Assembly (NCBI GenBank): GCA_013362835.1
Contig: JABFVJ010000187.1
Span: 1-17,378 of the forward strand
Source: Nonomuraea sp.
GTDB taxonomy: Bacteria; Actinomycetota; Actinomycetes; Streptosporangiales; Streptosporangiaceae
Direction: 5' to 3'
Length of the DNA stretch: 17,378 bases
Positions 13,964-17,378 of the stretch are shown in pieces. Position numbers and translations under genes: made by a program. The stretch's first letter is position 1. The number at the start of each line of letters is the position of its first letter. The notes under the pieces were generated by a model. It was not told where the DNA came from, did not search any database, and worked only from the letters and a program-made list of their open reading frames with translations.

Positions 13964-14000
13964 TAACGAGGACATCCCCACTCGGAGAAGGGAGCAAGCC

Positions 14001-15641
14001 ATGCCAATCCAGACAACTCGCCGTGGATTCCTCGGCCTGGTCGGTGCGGGCTTGCTGGCGGCCGGCTGCGCCGCCAAGAAGGAAGTGTCCAAGGGCACGG
14101 CCGTCCAGGCCGACAAGCTCAAGAGCCTCGTCCCGACGCGGATCCCGTACGAGATCCCGGGCCTGAAGCCTGACCTGCCGGGCGGCGAGTTCGTCGAGCC
14201 GGGCTTCCTCACGCGCCCGGCGCAGATGGTGCAGGCCATCACCACCAAGCCGCTGACCAGCGGCAAGGAGGTCGCGGTGATGACCCCGCTGTGGGGCACC
14301 GTGCCGCCCGGCCTGGGCAGCAACTCCTACTACGAGGCCGTCAACGAGCGGCTCGGCGGCGTCGTCAGGTTCAACATCTCCGACGGCAACACCTACGGGC
14401 AGAAGCTCTCGACCGTCCTCGCCAGCGGCGACGTGCCGGAGATGATCTGCGTCCCCGGGTGGGAGCTCATCAAGATCGCGCACTTCACCGAGGCGGCCAA
14501 CAAGCTCTTCGCCGACCTCGGCCCCTACCTGGCCGGGGACAAGGCCAAGGAGTTCCCGATGCTGGCCAACTACGACACCGCCGCCTGGCAGTACGGCGTC
14601 TTCGGCGGCAAGCTCCAGGGCATCCCGTGGCAGAACGCCCCCTACCCCTTCGCCACCTTCGTCCGCCAGGACATCCTCGACGAGCTCGGCCTGGAGCAGC
14701 CCAAGAGCGGCGACGACCTGCTCGTGCTCGGCGAGAAGATCACCGACGCCAAGAAGAAGCGCTGGGCGTTCGGCGGCGGCATGGAACAGGAGATGCAGCG
14801 CGCCTTCGGCGCCCCGCGCGAGTGGCGCAAGAAGGCCGACGGCACCCTGGAGTACAAGTACGAGACCCCCGAGTGGGAGGCCTCGATCGAGTTCATGATC
14901 AAGCTGTTCCAGAGCGGCTGGGTGCACCCCGACGTCGTCGCCAACAAGGACGCCGACAACAAGGCCCCCTTCGGCAGCGGCCAGATGGTCGTCTACCGCG
15001 ACGGCCTCGGCGCCTGGCACGAGAACCTGGGCCGCTTCCTGCCCGACAACCCCAAGTTCGACCAGCAGGCCGTCGCCCCCTACCCGGCCAAGCCCGGCGG
15101 CAAGGTCATCATGTGGCGCAACGAGCCGGCCAGCATGTTCGCCTTCATCAAGGCCGGCCTCGGCGACGCCCGCACCCGCGAACTGCTCGCCCTGGCCAAC
15201 TGGTGCTCCGCGCCCTTCGGGACGCAGGAGTACGAGCTGGTCAACAACGGCGTCGAAGGCAAGCACTACAACGTCGAGAACGGCCAGGTCAAGCAGACCG
15301 ACCTCGGCCGCAAGGAGTTCGCGCCCACCTACATGTTCCTGTCCGGACGGCCGAACGCCAACGCCAAGAGCGAGTACAAGGGCCTCGTCCAGTCGCTGTG
15401 GGACTGGGAGAACAACGCCCAGAAGTTCCTGGAGAACGACCCGTTCGTCGGGATCCGGGTGGAGACGCCGTCGAAGATGGCGGGCCTCGCCCAGCCGACC
15501 GAGGACAAGATGCAGGAGATCTTCCGCGGCAAGCGGCCGCTGTCGGACTGGAAGCAGATCGTCAAGGACTGGCAGGACCAGGGCGGGAACGAGGCGCGCG
15601 AGTTCTACATGAAGGTCGCCCGCGAGAACGGCAGGCTGTGA
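14001..15641 (+). CDS. Extracellular sugar-binding lipoprotein of a CUT1 ABC importer
   Basis: A 546-residue family 1 solute-binding protein. The signal sequence has a Tat-like T-R-R-G-F-L-G (6-12) and lipobox LAAGC with lipidated Cys23, so it is probably folded before export and anchored outside the membrane. It is larger than the usual 420-450 residue sugar-binding proteins and resembles the LipO/LplA-type proteins that accompany LplB/YtcP-like permeases, as here. Aromatic-rich segments such as AAWQYGVFGG and GIPWQNAPYPF suit sugar binding. ATG at 14001 has AAGGGAG (13988-13994) six bases upstream; earlier in-frame starts would bury the signal peptide. It is followed by two permease genes. 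The ligand is likely an oligosaccharide cut by the GH3 enzyme (inference). Confidence 0.93.
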   Translation: MPIQTTRRGFLGLVGAGLLAAGCAAKKEVSKGTAVQADKLKSLVPTRIPYEIPGLKPDLPGGEFVEPGFLTRPAQMVQAITTKPLTSGKEVAVMTPLWGTVPPGLGSNSYYEAVNERLGGVVRFNISDGNTYGQKLSTVLASGDVPEMICVPGWELIKIAHFTEAANKLFADLGPYLAGDKAKEFPMLANYDTAAWQYGVFGGKLQGIPWQNAPYPFATFVRQDILDELGLEQPKSGDDLLVLGEKITDAKKKRWAFGGGMEQEMQRAFGAPREWRKKADGTLEYKYETPEWEASIEFMIKLFQSGWVHPDVVANKDADNKAPFGSGQMVVYRDGLGAWHENLGRFLPDNPKFDQQAVAPYPAKPGGKVIMWRNEPASMFAFIKAGLGDARTRELLALANWCSAPFGTQEYELVNNGVEGKHYNVENGQVKQTDLGRKEFAPTYMFLSGRPNANAKSEYKGLVQSLWDWENNAQKFLENDPFVGIRVETPSKMAGLAQPTEDKMQEIFRGKRPLSDWKQIVKDWQDQGGNEAREFYMKVARENGRL

Positions 15642-15651
15642 GGGCCCCTCG

Positions 15652-15741
15652 ATGGACGTCAGGCTGGAGCGTCGGGCTGTGAAGGACATGCGATGGGCGT
15701 CAGGCTGGAGCGGCGGGCTGTGAAGGACATGCGATGGGCGT
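15652..15741 (+). repeat. 41-nt tandem duplication of the permease translation-initiation region
   Basis: Two 41-nt copies (15652-15692, 15693-15733) differ at about two positions. A third partial copy, ATGGGCGT, is the start of the permease (15734-15741). Each unit ends GAAGGACATGCG before an ATG, so both the Shine-Dalgarno sequence and start are doubled. The upstream ATG at 15693 opens a 16-codon frame that stops at 15741-15743, overlapping the permease start. Confidence 0.9.
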
Positions 15742-16708
15742 GATAACCGCTGGGCGGCGGCTGCGGAAGAGCGGCGCGGCGCCCACCCCGCACGAGCTGA
15801 CCTGGCGGGCCAAGCTGCGCAGGGACTGGCCGCTGCTGGTGATGAACCTGCCGATGCTCCTGGTCGTCCTCGCCTTCTGGTGGATCCCGGCGCTCGGCAA
15901 CGTCATCGCCTTCCAGGACTACAACCCGTACACGGGCGGGATCGCGGGCAGCCCGATCATCGGGTTCACGAACTTCGCGCTGCTGTTCGGCGACCCGCAG
16001 TTCCTGCACGCGCTGGGCAACACCCTGGCGATCACCGCCTTCCAGCTCGTCTTCTACTTCCCCGTGCCGATCATGCTGGCCCTGCTGCTGAACAGCATCG
16101 TCTCGGCCAAGCTGCGGGCGTTCGTCCAGGGCGTCGTCTACATGCCGTTCTTCTTCTCCTGGGTGCTGGTCGTCGCCATCTTCCAGCAGATGTTCGGCGG
16201 CGCCGGCCTGCTCTCCCAGATCCTGCGGGAGAACGGGCACCAGGGCGCCGACTGGATGACGAACTCCGACACGTTCATCCTGCTCATCACGTCCCAGACC
16301 ATCTGGAAGGACGCCGGGTGGGGCGCGATCATCTTCCTGGCCGCGCTCAGCACCATCGACCCCAACCTGTACGAGGCCGCCGCCGTCGACGGCGCGCGCC
16401 GCTGGAAACGCATGTGGCACATCACGCTGCCCGGCCTGCGTCCCGTGATCGTGCTGCTGCTGATCCTGCGGCTCGGCGACGCGCTGAACGTCGGGTTCGA
16501 GCAGTTCATGCTGCAACGCAGCGCCGTCGGCAGCGAGGTGTCCGAAGTGTTCGACACGTTCGTGTACTGGTCGGGCATCCGTACCGGAGACCTCGGGTAC
16601 GGCGCCGCGGCCGGACTGTTCAAGGGACTCGTCGGGCTGCTGCTCATCTGGGCGGCCAACCGGGTCGCGCACGCGCTCGGCGAGCGAGGGGTGTATTCAC
16701 GATCATGA
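15734..16708 (+). CDS. CUT1 ABC transporter permease (LplB-like)
   Basis: A 324-residue inner-membrane permease with about six membrane helices; the first, at about 33-53, includes PLLVMNLPMLLVVLAFWWIPAL. The cytoplasmic EAA loop that docks the ATPase is at 214-233: EAAAVDGARRWKRMWHITLP. F-Q-D-Y-N-P (60-65) just after the first helix is typical of LplB-type permeases. ATG at 15734 follows AAGGAC in the duplicated initiation region. The stop overlaps the next permease start in ATGA, so the pair is translationally coupled. Partners are the upstream lipoprotein and downstream permease; no ATP-binding subunit is in the window. Confidence 0.93.
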   Translation: MGVITAGRRLRKSGAAPTPHELTWRAKLRRDWPLLVMNLPMLLVVLAFWWIPALGNVIAFQDYNPYTGGIAGSPIIGFTNFALLFGDPQFLHALGNTLAITAFQLVFYFPVPIMLALLLNSIVSAKLRAFVQGVVYMPFFFSWVLVVAIFQQMFGGAGLLSQILRENGHQGADWMTNSDTFILLITSQTIWKDAGWGAIIFLAALSTIDPNLYEAAAVDGARRWKRMWHITLPGLRPVIVLLLILRLGDALNVGFEQFMLQRSAVGSEVSEVFDTFVYWSGIRTGDLGYGAAAGLFKGLVGLLLIWAANRVAHALGERGVYSRS

Positions 16709-17378
16709 CGACCTTGACCTCTACCTCCCGAAATCGCACCCTCTGGCGGTCGCACCGGCTCGCCCCCTGGGAGGAACCGCCGACGGCGGCCGGGCAGCTC
16801 GGCAAGGGCGCGCTGGTGACCCTCATCGTCGTGGTCGTGCTCGGGCCGCTCTACACGATCGTGCTGACCAGCCTGAGCTCGGCCGCGACCGTGAACCGGG
16901 TGGGCGGACTCGTGCTGTGGCCCGACGGGATCACGTTCGAGGCGTACCGGCAGATCTTCTCCGACACCGTGGTCAGCAGGGCAGTCCTGGTGAGCACGGG
17001 ACTCACGGTCGCGGGCACGTTGTTCAGCTCGGTGGTGAGCATCCTCGGGGCGTACTCGCTGTCGCGGCCCGGCTCGTTCCTGCACCGGCCGCTGCTGTTC
17101 AGCGTGCTGCTGATGTTCGTGTTCTTCCCCGGCATCATTCCCGTCTACCTGATGGTGAGCGGGCTGGGGATGAAGGACAGCTTCTGGTCGCTGATCCTGC
17201 CGACGGCCGTGTCGGCGTTCAACGTGGTCGTGCTGCGGTCGTTCTTCATGAGCATCCCCGGCGAGCTCCTGGACAGCGCGCGGATGGACGGGGCCGGCGA
17301 GTTCCGGATCCTGTGGCGGATCGTGCTGCCGATGTCGAAGGCGGTGACGGCCGTGGTGGCGATGTTCTACGCGGTCGG
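16705..17378 (+). CDS. CUT1 ABC transporter permease (YtcP/LplC-like), cut by right edge
   Basis: 224 codons are visible and the 3' end lies beyond the window. A polar N-terminus (1-33) is followed by membrane helix GALVTLIVVVVLGPLYTIVLTSL (about 35-57). Further helices lie at about 92-118, 128-150 and 160-180. The EAA-type loop E-L-L-D-S-A-R-M-D-G-A ... I-V-L-P is at 187-209. It pairs with the preceding permease to form the channel, and the genes share ATGA. The usual family length is about 290-300 residues, so roughly a quarter is missing. Confidence 0.92.
   Translation, partial: MTTLTSTSRNRTLWRSHRLAPWEEPPTAAGQLGKGALVTLIVVVVLGPLYTIVLTSLSSAATVNRVGGLVLWPDGITFEAYRQIFSDTVVSRAVLVSTGLTVAGTLFSSVVSILGAYSLSRPGSFLHRPLLFSVLLMFVFFPGIIPVYLMVSGLGMKDSFWSLILPTAVSAFNVVVLRSFFMSIPGELLDSARMDGAGEFRILWRIVLPMSKAVTAVVAMFYAV

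Noticed and set aside
14291..15682. 463-codon plus frame overlapping the binding-protein gene
   Set aside because: It is the +2 frame of the binding-protein gene, with Arg/Pro/Gly-rich shadow composition and no signal sequence.
15693..15743. 16-codon frame as a functional small protein
   Set aside because: It arises from the 41-nt duplication and encodes a nondescript basic peptide; it is better seen as a translational-coupling element.

Overview
The window is high-GC throughout (roughly 70% or more by eye), with ATG, GTG and TTG starts and the strong third-position G/C bias of an actinomycete. A mycosin with a WXG100 protein, a CU044_5270-type protein beside an ECF sigma factor, a fused biotin carboxylase/BCCP and a CUT1 importer with ROK and LacI regulators all fit a filamentous actinobacterium. 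Streptosporangiales such as Nonomuraea is my guess; the order is inference, not shown by the sequence. No mobile element, CRISPR array, tRNA or rRNA was seen, and no gene-free stretch exceeds about 110 bases.

Left region (1-2672, minus strand): a small type VII secretion (ESX)-like group. In transcription order it holds a WXG100 protein, a mycosin-type subtilase and a protein-kinase-fold protein that runs off the left edge. The kinase has lost the HRD aspartate, the catalytic-loop lysine and, by my alignment, the helix-C glutamate, so it looks like a pseudokinase.

Middle region (2730-8646): an SDR oxidoreductase followed closely by an acyl-CoA carboxylase alpha chain (biotin carboxylase plus BCCP). 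Next is an unusual secreted/membrane protein with a Gly-Asp-rich tail, preceded by a good ECF-type promoter (GGAAC-N17-CGTC). A bidirectional hairpin then separates these plus-strand genes from a minus-strand pair: an ECF sigma factor and its translationally coupled CU044_5270-type membrane partner.

Right region (8719-17378): a carbohydrate-uptake locus. On the minus strand are a ROK regulator, a large cytoplasmic GH3 glycosidase and a LacI regulator whose TTG start overlaps the glycosidase stop. On the plus strand, divergent from ROK, are a Tat-type lipoprotein binding protein and two permeases, the second cut by the right edge. A LacI-type palindrome lies just upstream of the GH3 start. A second, perfect 18-bp palindrome containing the CebR/CelR consensus TGGGAGCGCTCCCA lies inside the GH3 coding sequence. 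The proposed logic is that the importer brings in a glycoside, the GH3 enzyme cleaves it in the cytoplasm, and ROK and LacI sense sugars. The ATPase for the importer is not in view; a shared MsiK-like ATPase is plausible.

The items most worth a second look are the intragenic CebR-like operator with its two-turn-spaced half-site, the 41-nt tandem duplication that doubles the translation-initiation region of the first permease, the beta-trefoil-like insertion in the GH3 enzyme, and the pseudokinase beside the mycosin.
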